DNA of 24,094 bases from the IMG/VR virus record IMGVR_UViG_3300042945_003483, positions 1 to 24,094 of that record. One strand, given 5' to 3'. The translations under genes were made by a program, and so were the position numbers. The DNA is from a virus. Below are positions 1 to 8,708 of the stretch, piece by piece; positions within the stretch are counted from its first letter, which is position 1, and each line of letters starts with the position of its first letter. Under the pieces are notes generated by a model, which was not told where the DNA came from, searched no databases, and worked only from the letters and a program-made list of their open reading frames with translations.

Positions 1-2055
1 AGACTGAACATCCAGAGGATCTAATCTCATGGTCAGGTTAATTTTTCTGTTAAAGGGATCGTAGATCCAATCGATAAAATCCGACCAGTATTCTGTGTAA
101 AGATCGTTCTGAACTTTACCCGTATAGGTACTGTCTGCACTCCATAGAGCATCTTCGCTTTGGAAAGAAAGCTGTAGGGTTGAAAACTCGTTCGGAGGAA
201 ACTCAGAGTAAGGACTCATGAGTGGATATTGATCTTGAGCCGCTCCAGTCACTCCTGGGTAATCTACCATTAAATACCAGTCAACCGGATTCGATCTTTT
301 ACCGTTGTAGAATAGGATTCTTGGTTTGGGTTGGATAGGTTCCACCTTGCCCGCTCTTTGTTCTGTAGGATCACCAGGTTGGATTCTGGCCAAAGCTGGC
401 AAAACCCAATCAGGATATTGTGGAGAGGTTTTCTTTGGAATAGATTCCAAAGGTGTAGAACCAAACCCTATCTCGATATCCTGTGTTCCTTTCAGAAGCT
501 TAATATTAGAATCAAATTGCCGGAAAGCGTAGTCGAGTTTAAACTGTTCTTGGTAAGCTTTGTTTTGGAAATCCTCATCCATCTGGCCTTTGAAAGCAAC
601 TATTCTTGGTTGGTCTAAAAACACTGCTGAACTCTGGAAGTCAAAGTTGCCATCCCAATACTTGGTCCAGTCTTTAACACCACCCAAGAGAATCCAGTCT
701 TTCCAAGGTTCGATAATTAGTTTTCTCTGTTGTGTCTTGGAAGGTTCGAAAACCAAGTTAAACATTTTAGTGATGCTTTTCAGGAAATCAATTTTTTTCA
801 TGACTGTGGCGTCAGGTAAAAACTGCTTCATGTTCTGAACGTCCGCCGGGGAAGTTACCACGGCAAACTGGGAATCCCTAAATAGTACATTGACGTTTGA
901 CCAAGTTAGGTTTTCAATAGTCAAGTAAACCTTTTGCCCTTGGGTGAACGTGTAAGTTACCCCAGCCGACCATTGCACTCCCTGAAAGTAGGTATTACCA
1001 GGAACTGCTATTGGAGTGATCCAAGTATAGGGTGTATTAATAACAGTGTTGTCCGCGTAGAGTTTAACGATAAACTGAGCCTGTGGGAAAGCAAACTGGT
1101 ATGAAGGTGGATAGGCATATCCGGTTCCGTACAAAGAATAACTTCCAGTCTGGGGACAGGTCCAATAGTGGTCTTCAGTATTGTAGACTTTATTGGGATC
1201 TGAAATGGTAACAGAGAAAGGTACGACCCTTGTTAAACCCAGGCCGACTCTAAACACCGGTGCGTTAATCTGGCATTCTCCTACTGGGATAGCATATTCT
1301 GGCTGTGCCTCTTGGTCGTAAACCATATAGAGGTTGTCGAACAATTCCGATTCTAAGAATGTAGATTCGTAGGTATATCCTGCTTGTTCAAAGATCTTAT
1401 CCCATAACCATTTAATCTTGGTGGCCGGTTTCATCTGGGAAAGTTCTAAGCCACCCGTGATACCACGTGTAAAGCTCTGGGGGAATCCAACTGACACTGT
1501 AGATTCGTTCGGAAAATTGTTGTTATTATAGGTGTAACCCCAGTCACACAATGGATAGACCACGTTGCCATCTACTAAACCTCCAGTAGTTCCCACTACT
1601 GCATCCCAGGATTTTGTGATGTTCTCGTAGTTGATGAAGTGTTCCAAGTCTGATGTGTCCAACTGGTCTAAGCCACCCTCTCCTATTTCGGAAACTAAAT
1701 CAGAAGTATCCCCGAGGAAGTAACACTCGTATTCTATGACTCCAGTTCTTTCGTTATAGAAAACACTCTGTAGATTTAGGTTACCCACAGCAAACAAAAA
1801 TCCATCGTTAAGAATCCAGGCAGATGCACTTTGTGCTGGGTTAAAAGAATACCCATTGACAGAATAAGCATCCTGAAAGAACTGAACGTTGGGTCCAACT
1901 GCTGGGATTCTGAAGGTCTGCGAGTAGAATGAACTGGGGGTAAACGGATTTAACTCAGACACACTCAGGTTCATCTTCACCGGAGAGTCTTCAGTCAACT
2001 GAAGCAGAACTGTATCTCCTAATGGATTGATTGCGTATAATTGGATTCTGCTCAT
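1..2055 (-). CDS. Large tail protein, C-terminus cut off by window edge
   Basis: The reading frame is open from an ATG at 2055 to the left edge: 685 codons with no stop, so the C-terminus is missing. It starts one base after the stop of the 642-residue gene, indicating translational coupling. The N-terminal region has the sequence FYSQTFRIPAVGP near residue 45, a pattern I associate with large tail proteins of Bacteroidota phages. The rest is rich in aromatic residues and beta-strand-like segments, with no transmembrane segment or enzyme motif. I infer a tail-tip, baseplate or tail-shaft role from this resemblance and from the upstream tail genes. It could also be part of a receptor-binding complex. 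It lacks the long helical composition expected of a tape measure. Confidence 0.8.
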   Translation of the reverse strand, partial: MSRIQLYAINPLGDTVLLQLTEDSPVKMNLSVSELNPFTPSSFYSQTFRIPAVGPNVQFFQDAYSVNGYSFNPAQSASAWILNDGFLFAVGNLNLQSVFYNERTGVIEYECYFLGDTSDLVSEIGEGGLDQLDTSDLEHFINYENITKSWDAVVGTTGGLVDGNVVYPLCDWGYTYNNNNFPNESTVSVGFPQSFTRGITGGLELSQMKPATKIKWLWDKIFEQAGYTYESTFLESELFDNLYMVYDQEAQPEYAIPVGECQINAPVFRVGLGLTRVVPFSVTISDPNKVYNTEDHYWTCPQTGSYSLYGTGYAYPPSYQFAFPQAQFIVKLYADNTVINTPYTWITPIAVPGNTYFQGVQWSAGVTYTFTQGQKVYLTIENLTWSNVNVLFRDSQFAVVTSPADVQNMKQFLPDATVMKKIDFLKSITKMFNLVFEPSKTQQRKLIIEPWKDWILLGGVKDWTKYWDGNFDFQSSAVFLDQPRIVAFKGQMDEDFQNKAYQEQFKLDYAFRQFDSNIKLLKGTQDIEIGFGSTPLESIPKKTSPQYPDWVLPALARIQPGDPTEQRAGKVEPIQPKPRILFYNGKRSNPVDWYLMVDYPGVTGAAQDQYPLMSPYSEFPPNEFSTLQLSFQSEDALWSADSTYTGKVQNDLYTEYWSDFIDWIYDPFNRKINLTMRLDPLDVQS

Positions 2056-2056
2056 A

Positions 2057-3985
2057 TTAGTAACCTTGAACTACATCTGGTTGTGCCTCTGTGAATGAAA
2101 CGAAGTATTGAAAAAGCTTTTGGCGTGCGTAGGTTTCCACTGAGTAGTTGGCATCCGTGATTGTGATAGCAACTGGTTGGGTTCTGCCAGGCAGGTAAGC
2201 GAATACACTCGGGGAAGCGAACATGCTTCTCAACCATTCAGATTGCTCTTCAGTAATCCAGTCTGTGGAAGCTGTCCAAGTGTTGGTTAGATCCACATTG
2301 AAAACTGTGGTGCCCCAACGAGAAGGGTTAACCTGTTGGATAGAAAAGGAAGGAGCCGACCAATAGCCAGGCACTCTGAACATCGTAGATCTCTGAGCAG
2401 TTTGGACATTGGTGTTGCGCTTCATAAACGTAAACCAATCGCGCCCGCCCAAGTTATTCATCCATGTGAAACGGATGGGTTGGAAACCCCAACAGTTATC
2501 ATCGTTGATTTCGAGACAGATGGTTTCTGAAATTGGATCGGGATCCACAGCACACTGGAACGGAAGCTGGGTCGTTTCGTATTTGTGAAGATCCAAACAG
2601 AACTTATCGAACGTTTCGTCAAAAGGACCAGTGACTGTGAAGAAGCTGTTAGGGGTAGCAAACGGTCCAATAGAAGAACAGGGTTCACTGGAATTCCCAA
2701 CATACATTCTTAGACCTATTCCATACATCTGAGCAGCCAGAGTGTAAGAAATAGAATACTCGTGATAACCCACGGGATTTTCGTTGATAGCAAATTGGTC
2801 CAGTTGAATCCAGTTTGCTCCATCATCGGTAGCTGGATCCGGACATCCCCAAAGATAGAGTTCGGGATAGTTGGTTCCCCATGTGTTCTGGGATGGGATA
2901 ACGAACTGGATTGTCGAACCAGTGGCCAGTATCATGTCCTGGAAAACTAAAGCAGAATCTCCGCCGACTGGAGGGGATTCTAAACAGTGGTCGTCGTTTA
3001 GGTATTGGTCATCATCATTAATCAGATTGATCACCGCCGCCGGACTTAGATTAGTGTCTATGTAGCCCGGGAAAATTTCTCCTACAGGTTCGTAAGTCGA
3101 TCCGGGAGTTCCCCAGTTGTTGAAGAGTTGGTCTTGGTCTCTGGTATAAGTGGCCGGGGGATCTGAAGGATTTATCTTAAACGAGTAAAGCCAATAGTTA
3201 TCCCCGGTTACCCCAGTGTAACTTGAGCACGTGTTCCACCCGGTTCCTCCGTTGGGAACAGTGAACAAGTAATCGTGATAACCTACCTCCACGTTGTTGT
3301 CGTAGAAAGTGGCTCTCATTGAATAGGGAACCTCGCCGTTGACCTCTTCAGTTTCGAAGTTCCAGTTTAACCAGGTTAGTGTGAAGTTTTCGTCTGATCT
3401 GATCGTTTGTGGTGAGTCTGGACAACGGGTAAGGAACTTGCCATCAACATCTGGGTTGGGCAGGTTCATCTCGTAAGCCAAGATAGCTTCTCCCGAAGTG
3501 GCGTAGTAGTTATAGCTTTCTTCAGCTCCCTGTCCGCTCGCCCAAGCAATGACTGGAGTGGTTGAGTTAGGAGCAGGTCTCCAATCTCCATCAGCGTACA
3601 AAGGAAAGTCAGGTTGACCAGTAGCGCCCATTCCATTATAGAGAACAGGTTCACCGTCAAGAGTCGTTGAGTATTCTTCTCCCACTTTAAGGTAGACAGT
3701 AGTTGCCAGACCTTCTCCGGAATAGAACGGTAGAGCAGAAAGGAACGGAACATTCTCCGCTATGTTTAGTTCTCCAGCTACCAATGAACTCACATCTATT
3801 AATCCCTTGCCCTCGGGATTGGGTGGCACTTTGAAACGGATGAATGTGGGTTGCTCGTAGATGTACACGTCAAACACGTATCTGAATTTGAACTGTGTGG
3901 TTTCATTTGAGTCCACCATCCAGATAATCGGGTTGTAGGCTGGAGACCAAACCGGTGGGGCTTTTAAGACATTTACTATGCTCAT
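2057..3985 (-). CDS. Tail structural protein (642 aa)
   Basis: This ATG-started frame lies between two tail-type genes, with one base separating it from each. The N-terminus (AYNPIIWMVDS near residue 16, then FRYVFDVYIYEQ, then a PPNPEGKGLIDVSS segment) matches a pattern I recognise from a tail-protein family common in Bacteroidota phages. The middle and C-terminal parts are beta-rich with many Trp, Tyr and Asn residues and no visible catalytic motif. A role in the distal tail or baseplate is inferred from context. Its partner is probably the next gene, which is coupled to it and also looks like a tail protein. The family resemblance is fairly firm, the exact function is not known. Confidence 0.75.
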   Translation of the reverse strand: MSIVNVLKAPPVWSPAYNPIIWMVDSNETTQFKFRYVFDVYIYEQPTFIRFKVPPNPEGKGLIDVSSLVAGELNIAENVPFLSALPFYSGEGLATTVYLKVGEEYSTTLDGEPVLYNGMGATGQPDFPLYADGDWRPAPNSTTPVIAWASGQGAEESYNYYATSGEAILAYEMNLPNPDVDGKFLTRCPDSPQTIRSDENFTLTWLNWNFETEEVNGEVPYSMRATFYDNNVEVGYHDYLFTVPNGGTGWNTCSSYTGVTGDNYWLYSFKINPSDPPATYTRDQDQLFNNWGTPGSTYEPVGEIFPGYIDTNLSPAAVINLINDDDQYLNDDHCLESPPVGGDSALVFQDMILATGSTIQFVIPSQNTWGTNYPELYLWGCPDPATDDGANWIQLDQFAINENPVGYHEYSISYTLAAQMYGIGLRMYVGNSSEPCSSIGPFATPNSFFTVTGPFDETFDKFCLDLHKYETTQLPFQCAVDPDPISETICLEINDDNCWGFQPIRFTWMNNLGGRDWFTFMKRNTNVQTAQRSTMFRVPGYWSAPSFSIQQVNPSRWGTTVFNVDLTNTWTASTDWITEEQSEWLRSMFASPSVFAYLPGRTQPVAITITDANYSVETYARQKLFQYFVSFTEAQPDVVQGY

Positions 3986-3986
3986 C

Positions 3987-4781
3987 TTACACTATATTTT
4001 TGCTGCGCTTGAACGGCCAAATTGCTTTCCCGAATCTGGTCACGCTTCCACGCCAACCAGTTGAACGCTTCTCTAATCTTAAGCTCCGAAGCTTTTTGAA
4101 ATCCGAGAGGATCCTCTCCGGCCAATACGTTGAGTACTCGCCACCAGGATCGGGCTGGAGAAATTGTTTGACGAGCTCCTGGCCTTGGGGGTCCAGCATC
4201 TTCATCTCTGGGAGTTTCAGCAAAGATTCCACTGTATTCTTTAAAGATGAGTTTGCGGACTGCAAAAAAAAACTATTGGCTGACTTAATGTAGGCCAATG
4301 GTAGATCCTGAAAGAGTGCCAGGCGTTCTTCGTAACCCTCCGAGTCGTAGTCTGCTATCTTGATTGACCAGGCAGTTTGTCTGATCACTGGACGATAGAG
4401 AACTGCTGCGATCTCTGCGAGTTTCTTTTCCGCACCCTGTGAAGTTATGATCGTGTCCAGATCCGCGAACTCACCGACCGTGATGTCTTCGATTTTAGGT
4501 AGAGCGTATTTTTTACCCTTCCATTCTATGACGGGTCTGATAGCATCTGTTGTGCCTTGGAGATCCGTGATGTGGACGTTGCATTCTTCCCAGACCAAAA
4601 TCCAATCTTGGTATTTTAGTTTCTTAAGTTCCTTGACGGGACAGTCTGTGACAGCTTCCACAATCTCGTATTCCGTGCCCTTCTTCGGGGAGTTAAGAAT
4701 CTCCTGAAGTTTGTAGTAGGTCTTCAGATCAATCTCTTTAAATTGGTAGGTTGTTTTACCTATTCTAAATTTTGCTTGCAT
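3987..4781 (-). CDS. Tail assembly chaperone-like protein
   Basis: A 264-residue protein starting at ATG 4781, two bases after the gp10-like gene stops and one base before the next tail gene. The N-terminal half has a compact alpha/beta look (FRIGKTTYQF), and residues near 100 carry the segment ITVGEFADLD, followed by AAVLYRPVIR. That pairing is familiar from phage proteins sitting between tail-completion genes and large tail genes, often tagged as tail assembly chaperones or T4 gp26-like baseplate proteins. The C-terminus is very basic (KRSTGWRGSVTRFGK). Position supports a role in tail assembly, but I see no slippery site of the classic G/GT type. The specific role remains a guess. Confidence 0.6.
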   Translation of the reverse strand: MQAKFRIGKTTYQFKEIDLKTYYKLQEILNSPKKGTEYEIVEAVTDCPVKELKKLKYQDWILVWEECNVHITDLQGTTDAIRPVIEWKGKKYALPKIEDITVGEFADLDTIITSQGAEKKLAEIAAVLYRPVIRQTAWSIKIADYDSEGYEERLALFQDLPLAYIKSANSFFLQSANSSLKNTVESLLKLPEMKMLDPQGQELVKQFLQPDPGGEYSTYWPERILSDFKKLRSLRLEKRSTGWRGSVTRFGKAIWPFKRSKNIV

Positions 4782-4783
4782 TG

Positions 4784-5173
4784 TTAACGTTTTTTAGCCA
4801 TTCTTCTTAGTTCCAAAGCCACGTATTTGTCCAACGCATCCTGAAGAATTTTCTTTACTCTTCGAATGGTGGAGTTATTTAGCGTGGTGAAGAAACGTGG
4901 AATTATCCCGCCCTTTCCCTTGGGCGGTTTAGCGTTCCATCTGCCTCTTCTTGTTTTCCTGTAGGGTCCAGTTCCGTAATCAACATAGCGACCATACTTG
5001 GTATACTCAGAGGAGTTCATTTCGAAAGCATAACCATCATTGGTCTCGATGATTCTGGTTTTGATACTCCGCTTCAGCTTCCCGGTTTTGACTGGGGTCT
5101 GATCCTTGATATTGGAAGTGATCAGTCCGGCGGCTCTCGATAATGGTCCTCTAAGTTCTGCTGGTATTGCCAT
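4784..5173 (-). CDS. HK97 gp10-like minor tail / tail completion protein
   Basis: A 129-residue, strongly basic protein starting at ATG 5173, two bases after the preceding stop. The N-terminus contains the phrase TPVKTGKLKRSI around residue 25, which is the hallmark of the HK97 gp10-like family, followed by EYTKYGRYVDYGTGPY, the usual 'extends to a wall' segment of these proteins. Family members sit at the head-tail interface or top of the tail and help complete the tail. The C-terminal half (FTTLNNSTIRRVKKILQDAL) is helical. Position after the tail-terminator-like gene agrees with this. The family call is strong; the precise position in the virion is inferred. Confidence 0.8.
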   Translation of the reverse strand: MAIPAELRGPLSRAAGLITSNIKDQTPVKTGKLKRSIKTRIIETNDGYAFEMNSSEYTKYGRYVDYGTGPYRKTRRGRWNAKPPKGKGGIIPRFFTTLNNSTIRRVKKILQDALDKYVALELRRMAKKR

Positions 5174-5175
5174 GG

Positions 5176-5652
5176 TTATTCGAATGCTGCTGAACAGAGA
5201 TTAAATGGCGACTTAATAATTACATTAAGCGTGGCTGTCCAACCCGCTAAGTTATTATTAAAGGATTCCTGGAAGGGCTCAATAGTTATTGGTGTTTCTA
5301 ATTCCATGCCAACTGCTTCCCAATCCGTCATAATGATCTTAGAAAAAATATCCTGTAGAATCATCAGGGTATTGTTATGGGTGTTGGTCTGAAAGGGTTG
5401 TTCGTTATCTCTTGCTATATCAGCACAGATCATATCGAATCCCAAAGTTAGTTTACCAAACCTGTCCATCGTGGAAACTGTAGGAATCATATGCACCAAA
5501 GGAAATCTTTGGAAAGGATGAACATCACTTTCGATGTCTACGTCTGATAACATTCCCACTTGGAATTGCTTCACAGACATTTGCTGCAAACAGATATCCT
5601 CGAACAGTTCGACTACCTGTTTGTAAGTGGTGGGTTGGGTGGTAACTGCCAT
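5176..5652 (-). CDS. Tail completion / tail terminator-like protein
   Basis: A 158-residue protein from ATG 5652, starting a coupled group of tail genes after a 47-base gap. The pattern NTHNNTLMILQDIF (residues about 90-103), followed by METPITIEPF-like sequence and FNNNLAGWTATLNV, resembles a neck/tail-completion family in Bacteroidota phages that is predicted to cap the tail tube. There is no membrane segment or enzyme motif. The start has a CATACTTAC box 11 bases upstream. The downstream partner is the HK97 gp10-like gene, the usual order for neck genes. Function is inferred from resemblance and synteny; a distinct neck protein is the main alternative. Confidence 0.65.
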   Translation of the reverse strand: MAVTTQPTTYKQVVELFEDICLQQMSVKQFQVGMLSDVDIESDVHPFQRFPLVHMIPTVSTMDRFGKLTLGFDMICADIARDNEQPFQTNTHNNTLMILQDIFSKIIMTDWEAVGMELETPITIEPFQESFNNNLAGWTATLNVIIKSPFNLCSAAFE

Positions 5653-5663
5653 AGGAGTTTTAA

Positions 5664-5672
5664 GTAAGTATG
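5664..5672 (-). promoter_or_regulatory. CATACTTAC box before tail completion gene
   Basis: The minus strand reads CATACTTAC, followed by TTA and 8 further bases before ATG 5652. The same 9-mer precedes three other minus-strand virion genes. Candidate promoter element or translation signal. Confidence 0.4.
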
Positions 5673-5699
5673 ATTTATAAAGTATTTATCGGAGGTTTT

Positions 5700-6962
5700 T
5701 TACCATGCTTCGTAGGCCGAACGGGACTTTCCTTGGACAGCGTATTGGGGTGCCTGACCTTCCTGGAAGTTTTTCCACGCAAAAGCCAGTGACATTACTA
5801 TGTCATCATGTAGACCTGAAGGGGCACCATAGCTTAACTTGCCCGACGGAAGGATCTTGTAGGTAAACGTGGATAGTTCCAGATGTAGATCGGGCATGAG
5901 TCTTTCATCTGGGATTGCTATTTTCTCGTCGGAGAATGCAAGTTTCAGGGATTCGATCAGGTCGGACTTGTTAGCCCCGGTGGTGATCGACTTAATCTTG
6001 CTGCCCAGAGATTTCTTAAGCTGTTCGTGAACTACTGAACCAATGGAGTTTAGTTCGACCAGGGTTTGGCAGTTCCATTTGCGGATCAGTGCGTCCACCT
6101 TACCGATGATCTGTTCCCAAGAGGTCTTGTTTTCGCGGAACATGTACACCAGGTTGCCTTTTGAATCCAGAATGGTTAAGACTGTAAAGTCGTTAGCCAA
6201 AGCAAGATCCAGTCCAGCGTAGTATTTTTCGCCCGGAATGGGTTCGGAAAGCTGGGAGATCTTGGTGCACTTTTCATATTCTCCGAACACACCCGAAGCA
6301 CTCTCTGTGAAGATGCCCATATACTCTGAAAGAAACACAGCTGGGGGCAGAGTCTTTTTTGCTATCTCCAGCTCCTCTTGGTTGAGGTATGGGTTTTCTT
6401 CTGAGTTGATTCTATAGGAGGTCCAGTTCTTTGCTTCAGGATCTTGACCTCTCTCGAATAATTGGTAAAACCAGTTCTTGGCTCGGGGTGTGGAAATGAA
6501 CAGAACCTTCTTGCCTCTGATCATAGTGGCTGCGGAAAGTACTTCGGTCCATAGGGATTCCTTCACATACGCCGCTTCATCAACGACCAGATGAGTTAGT
6601 GTAACACCCCTGAGGTTTTGTTCTGTTTCTGCAGACACCATACGAATGATTGATCCGTTCTTGAACTGCATCATCAGATCAGTTGCGTTGGCTGATTGGA
6701 TGAGGGGATTGTCAGGTCCGGCAGCTTTCATTAATTCTAAGAAAGCTTTCTTGCTCTGGGAAAAGATCGGGCTAACCAACATGCAATAGTTGTTGGGAGT
6801 CTCCAGTGACCACTTGAGCAATAAATTAAGCGCCATAAGTGACTTACCTACTTGGCGGGAAGAAACCAAGACGTGATACTTTTCCTTACCCTCGAGGATT
6901 GAGGACAGAACTCTGCTCTGGGCTGGGTAGGGTTTAAAGTTGCTCTGGATCTGTATCGCCAT
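5700..6962 (-). CDS. terL: Terminase large subunit
   Basis: DNA-packaging motor with an N-terminal ATPase and a C-terminal nuclease domain. Counting from ATG 6962 (420 aa), the Walker A-type loop SSRQVGKS is at 34-41, and Walker B HLVVDEAA is at 124-131. ISTPRAKNW at about 156-164 fits the coupling motif. The RNase H-like nuclease shows acidic residues in GLDLA (D252), LVELN (E303) and LHDDIVMSLA (D386, D387). A TTG at 6968 lies in frame, but the ATG at 6962 is preferred. The gene overlaps the small-subunit frame by 29 bases, as is common for terS/terL pairs. Length is usual for the family and no key residue is missing. It should cut and pump DNA through the portal encoded at 14110-15285. Confidence 0.95.
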   Translation of the reverse strand: MAIQIQSNFKPYPAQSRVLSSILEGKEKYHVLVSSRQVGKSLMALNLLLKWSLETPNNYCMLVSPIFSQSKKAFLELMKAAGPDNPLIQSANATDLMMQFKNGSIIRMVSAETEQNLRGVTLTHLVVDEAAYVKESLWTEVLSAATMIRGKKVLFISTPRAKNWFYQLFERGQDPEAKNWTSYRINSEENPYLNQEELEIAKKTLPPAVFLSEYMGIFTESASGVFGEYEKCTKISQLSEPIPGEKYYAGLDLALANDFTVLTILDSKGNLVYMFRENKTSWEQIIGKVDALIRKWNCQTLVELNSIGSVVHEQLKKSLGSKIKSITTGANKSDLIESLKLAFSDEKIAIPDERLMPDLHLELSTFTYKILPSGKLSYGAPSGLHDDIVMSLAFAWKNFQEGQAPQYAVQGKSRSAYEAW

Positions 6963-7239
6963 CAGCAACTGTGAAATTAAAGGTCACATTCGAGAACAGA
7001 TCTTTTCCATCTTGTCCGGTGACTTCGGTCCTATTTAGTTTAGGAACGAAGTATTCACTTATCTGGATTATGATGGCAAAGCGTTTCGCCGGATCGTCTA
7101 TCTGACTGAGCCAGACTTGGAAATCATCTATGTTGTTCTCGACAAAGGCCTGATAGGCCTCGCGAATCTCTTTGGTTGTTTTGTTCGGAGTGTTACCTCG
7201 GCCCTTGGGGTTAAAGTTATTTCCTGCTGGTGCTGCCAT
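6934..7239 (-). CDS. terS: Terminase small subunit-like protein
   Basis: A 101-residue protein from ATG 7239, immediately upstream of and overlapping the terminase large subunit. The N-terminus (NFNPKGRGNTPNKTTKEIREAY) is basic and followed by helical segments (AFVENNIDDFQVWL, DPAKRFAIIIQISEYFVPKL), then a short acidic tail. This helix-rich pattern is typical of small terminases in Bacteroidota phages, which recognise the packaging site and activate the large subunit. An obvious helix-turn-helix is not visible. The assignment therefore rests on size, composition and position. An A/T-rich 78-base gap precedes it and may hold its promoter. Confidence 0.75.
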   Translation of the reverse strand: MAAPAGNNFNPKGRGNTPNKTTKEIREAYQAFVENNIDDFQVWLSQIDDPAKRFAIIIQISEYFVPKLNRTEVTGQDGKDLFSNVTFNFTVADGDTDPEQL

Positions 7240-7317
7240 AAGATAAAGAAAGATTCTTTACCTTATATATGTAGATTGAGAAAAGTGACTAACTTTAGAC
7301 TGTTATTCTAAACGTTT
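7240..7317. promoter_or_regulatory. A/T-rich gap upstream of terS
   Basis: A 78-base gene-free stretch between the repeat-protein gene and terS. On the minus strand it contains CATATATAAGG about 30 bases before the terS ATG, which could serve as a -10-like element. No hairpin with a U-run was seen after the repeat-protein gene. No experimental-grade promoter call is possible. Confidence 0.25.
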
Positions 7318-8250
7318 TTATTTTTGTAGGGGAGGGTATTGGTTTTTTAAGTACAAATCAAAATTAATTGCACTTCCATTGATTCCTTTGTGAACCATTG
7401 TTATGTAACCTAAATCTCTGAAGTGGTACGAGAATTTAAGATTACTGGGAATTCCTACCTGCTTTGCCAATGAAATAAGTTCCTTCATCGAAAAAGGTTT
7501 TTGTGGTAAATGATCATAAAGTTTTTTCTCCCTTTCTTCTCTAATTGATTTGTATTTTTCGGCCATTGCCTTTCCACCTAAGGTAGCTCCGATTTTTTGA
7601 ATGTTATTCATGTGGCCATTTTCAGCGTTTATCTTACCTTGTTTAGGACCCACTATTTTGCCAGACATTGATGAATATTTTTTTTGTAACTCACTTCCAG
7701 GATAACCACTTTCAAACAGAGCCTTTTGCATATTTTTCATGTGGCCCTTTTCAGAATTAATTTTTCCTTGCTTAAGACCAATTTCTCTAAAAATTGTTTT
7801 GTTTTTTTCGGACTGTAAATAACCGCTTTCTAATAAAGCCACGACAGCCTTGCATCCGGGGGTTCCAAAAACATTTTTTTCTTTTTGCTCAAACCCTATT
7901 CTTCGTGCTTCATGTGTTAATAAAGGAAGGGTAGGAATTTTAGGTCCCACTAATTCTGTCCAAAATTTATTTCTCATTTTAGTTGCTTCGGAATCGTCAT
8001 AGATTCCTAAGATTTTGAAAGAATCAAAATCCCATTTAGTTCTTCTTAACTTTTTTCTGTCTAAGTCTATGAATAGCGTTCCACTAACAAACCAAGAATC
8101 TCCATTTAATTTTTTTGCCAAGAACAACATGACCTTCTTATCAGGAAATTTTTTGGCATTTGAGAAAGCTTCCGTCACTAAAGAATTGGGATTGGCCGCA
8201 ATCCATATAGCAGTAAGTGCACTAAGCTTTAGAAATTCCCTGCGTTCCAT
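7318..8250 (-). CDS. Homing-endonuclease-type repeat protein with Tat-like N-terminus
   Basis: A 310-residue protein from ATG 8250, overlapping the previous stop by one base. Residues 138-176 and 177-219 are two tandem copies of a unit beginning AL-ESGY and ending GKIN-E-GHMxNxQK. This GK-N-GHM pattern is found in NUMOD/HNH-associated repeats of phage homing endonucleases. No HNH, GIY-YIG or LAGLIDADG catalytic motif is evident, so an intact nuclease cannot be claimed. The C-terminal 70 residues resemble a small DNA-binding domain (KELISLAKQVGIP). The N-terminus reads RREFLKLSALTAIWIAA, strongly like a twin-arginine signal peptide, which is odd for a DNA-acting protein. The gene is visibly more A/T-rich than the terminase genes and sits between phage modules, suggesting insertion. 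Confidence 0.6.
   Translation of the reverse strand: MERREFLKLSALTAIWIAANPNSLVTEAFSNAKKFPDKKVMLFLAKKLNGDSWFVSGTLFIDLDRKKLRRTKWDFDSFKILGIYDDSEATKMRNKFWTELVGPKIPTLPLLTHEARRIGFEQKEKNVFGTPGCKAVVALLESGYLQSEKNKTIFREIGLKQGKINSEKGHMKNMQKALFESGYPGSELQKKYSSMSGKIVGPKQGKINAENGHMNNIQKIGATLGGKAMAEKYKSIREEREKKLYDHLPQKPFSMKELISLAKQVGIPSNLKFSYHFRDLGYITMVHKGINGSAINFDLYLKNQYPPLQK
7594..7839 (-). repeat. Two tandem copies of a ~40-residue unit
   Basis: Within the 310-residue protein, residues 138-176 (bases 7723-7839) and 177-219 (7594-7722) align over AL(L/F)ESGY and GKIN(S/A)E(K/N)GHM(K/N)N(M/I)QK. At DNA level the segments around 7608 and 7738 are also similar (CATGTGGCC shared). Confidence 0.7.
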
Positions 8251-8651
8251 TAGTGCTTTTCACGATAAGTTGCCCAAAGTCTTGTTACTCTCTCCAGCAT
8301 GATCTCATCCTCATCTGAAATTACCATTGATTTCAAGAAAGACAATTTGGATTCTATGAACGAGATATCTCCAGACAAATACCAATCCTTTTGGAAGTAG
8401 GCTTCGGTAGTGGAATACTCCTCGTCGAATTGATTGACCAGAGAAATAATTTTTTTGACATCTTTGGGGAAATCACCCGTCAGGGTAAATCGATCTACAG
8501 ATTTCCTGAACTTGGAATTGGTATCTAAAGTTTTTTTCTTAACGACAGTTTCCAATTGTTTACCAGCAGATCTACCTAATTGGAGACCGAAACCTCTAAT
8601 CAGATCGTTAGCTAATTTGCCCCCGACAGTTGATTTGTTTATTCTTGTCAT
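8250..8651 (-). CDS. Unknown phage protein (133 aa)
   Basis: I do not recognise this family with certainty. The protein starts at ATG 8651. Its N-terminal 45 residues are basic and helical (NKSTVGGKLANDLIRGFGLQ, then LGRSAGKQLE), and the C-terminal half is helical with mixed charge (SFIESKLSFLKSMVISDEDE). A glycine-rich amphipathic N-terminus of this type could associate with membrane or nucleic acid. There is no clear transmembrane span. Its stop overlaps the start of the repeat protein by one base (TAATG). The 57-base upstream gap contains a palindrome. No function is proposed. Confidence 0.6.
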   Translation of the reverse strand: MTRINKSTVGGKLANDLIRGFGLQLGRSAGKQLETVVKKKTLDTNSKFRKSVDRFTLTGDFPKDVKKIISLVNQFDEEYSTTEAYFQKDWYLSGDISFIESKLSFLKSMVISDEDEIMLERVTRLWATYREKH

Positions 8652-8676
8652 CTTTTTGTATTTTGATAGAGTAAAA

Positions 8677-8696
8677 GTAAGACTTACCCTCGAGGG
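8677..8696. promoter_or_regulatory. Adjacent palindromes GTAAGACTTAC and CCCTCGAGGG
   Basis: Bases 8687-8696 form the perfect palindrome CCCTCGAGGG, abutting an interrupted palindrome GTAAG-a-CTTAC at 8677-8687. They lie in the only gap of this gene block, 26-45 bases before ATG 8651. A possible operator, or part of a weak hairpin followed on the minus strand by a C/T-rich run; unproven. Confidence 0.25.
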
Positions 8697-8708
8697 GAAA
8701 AAATGAAA

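Noticed and set aside
326-838. Plus-strand frames opposite the left-edge tail gene.
   Set aside because: They lie fully opposite an uninterrupted 685-codon frame with tail-protein features and have no recognisable domain.
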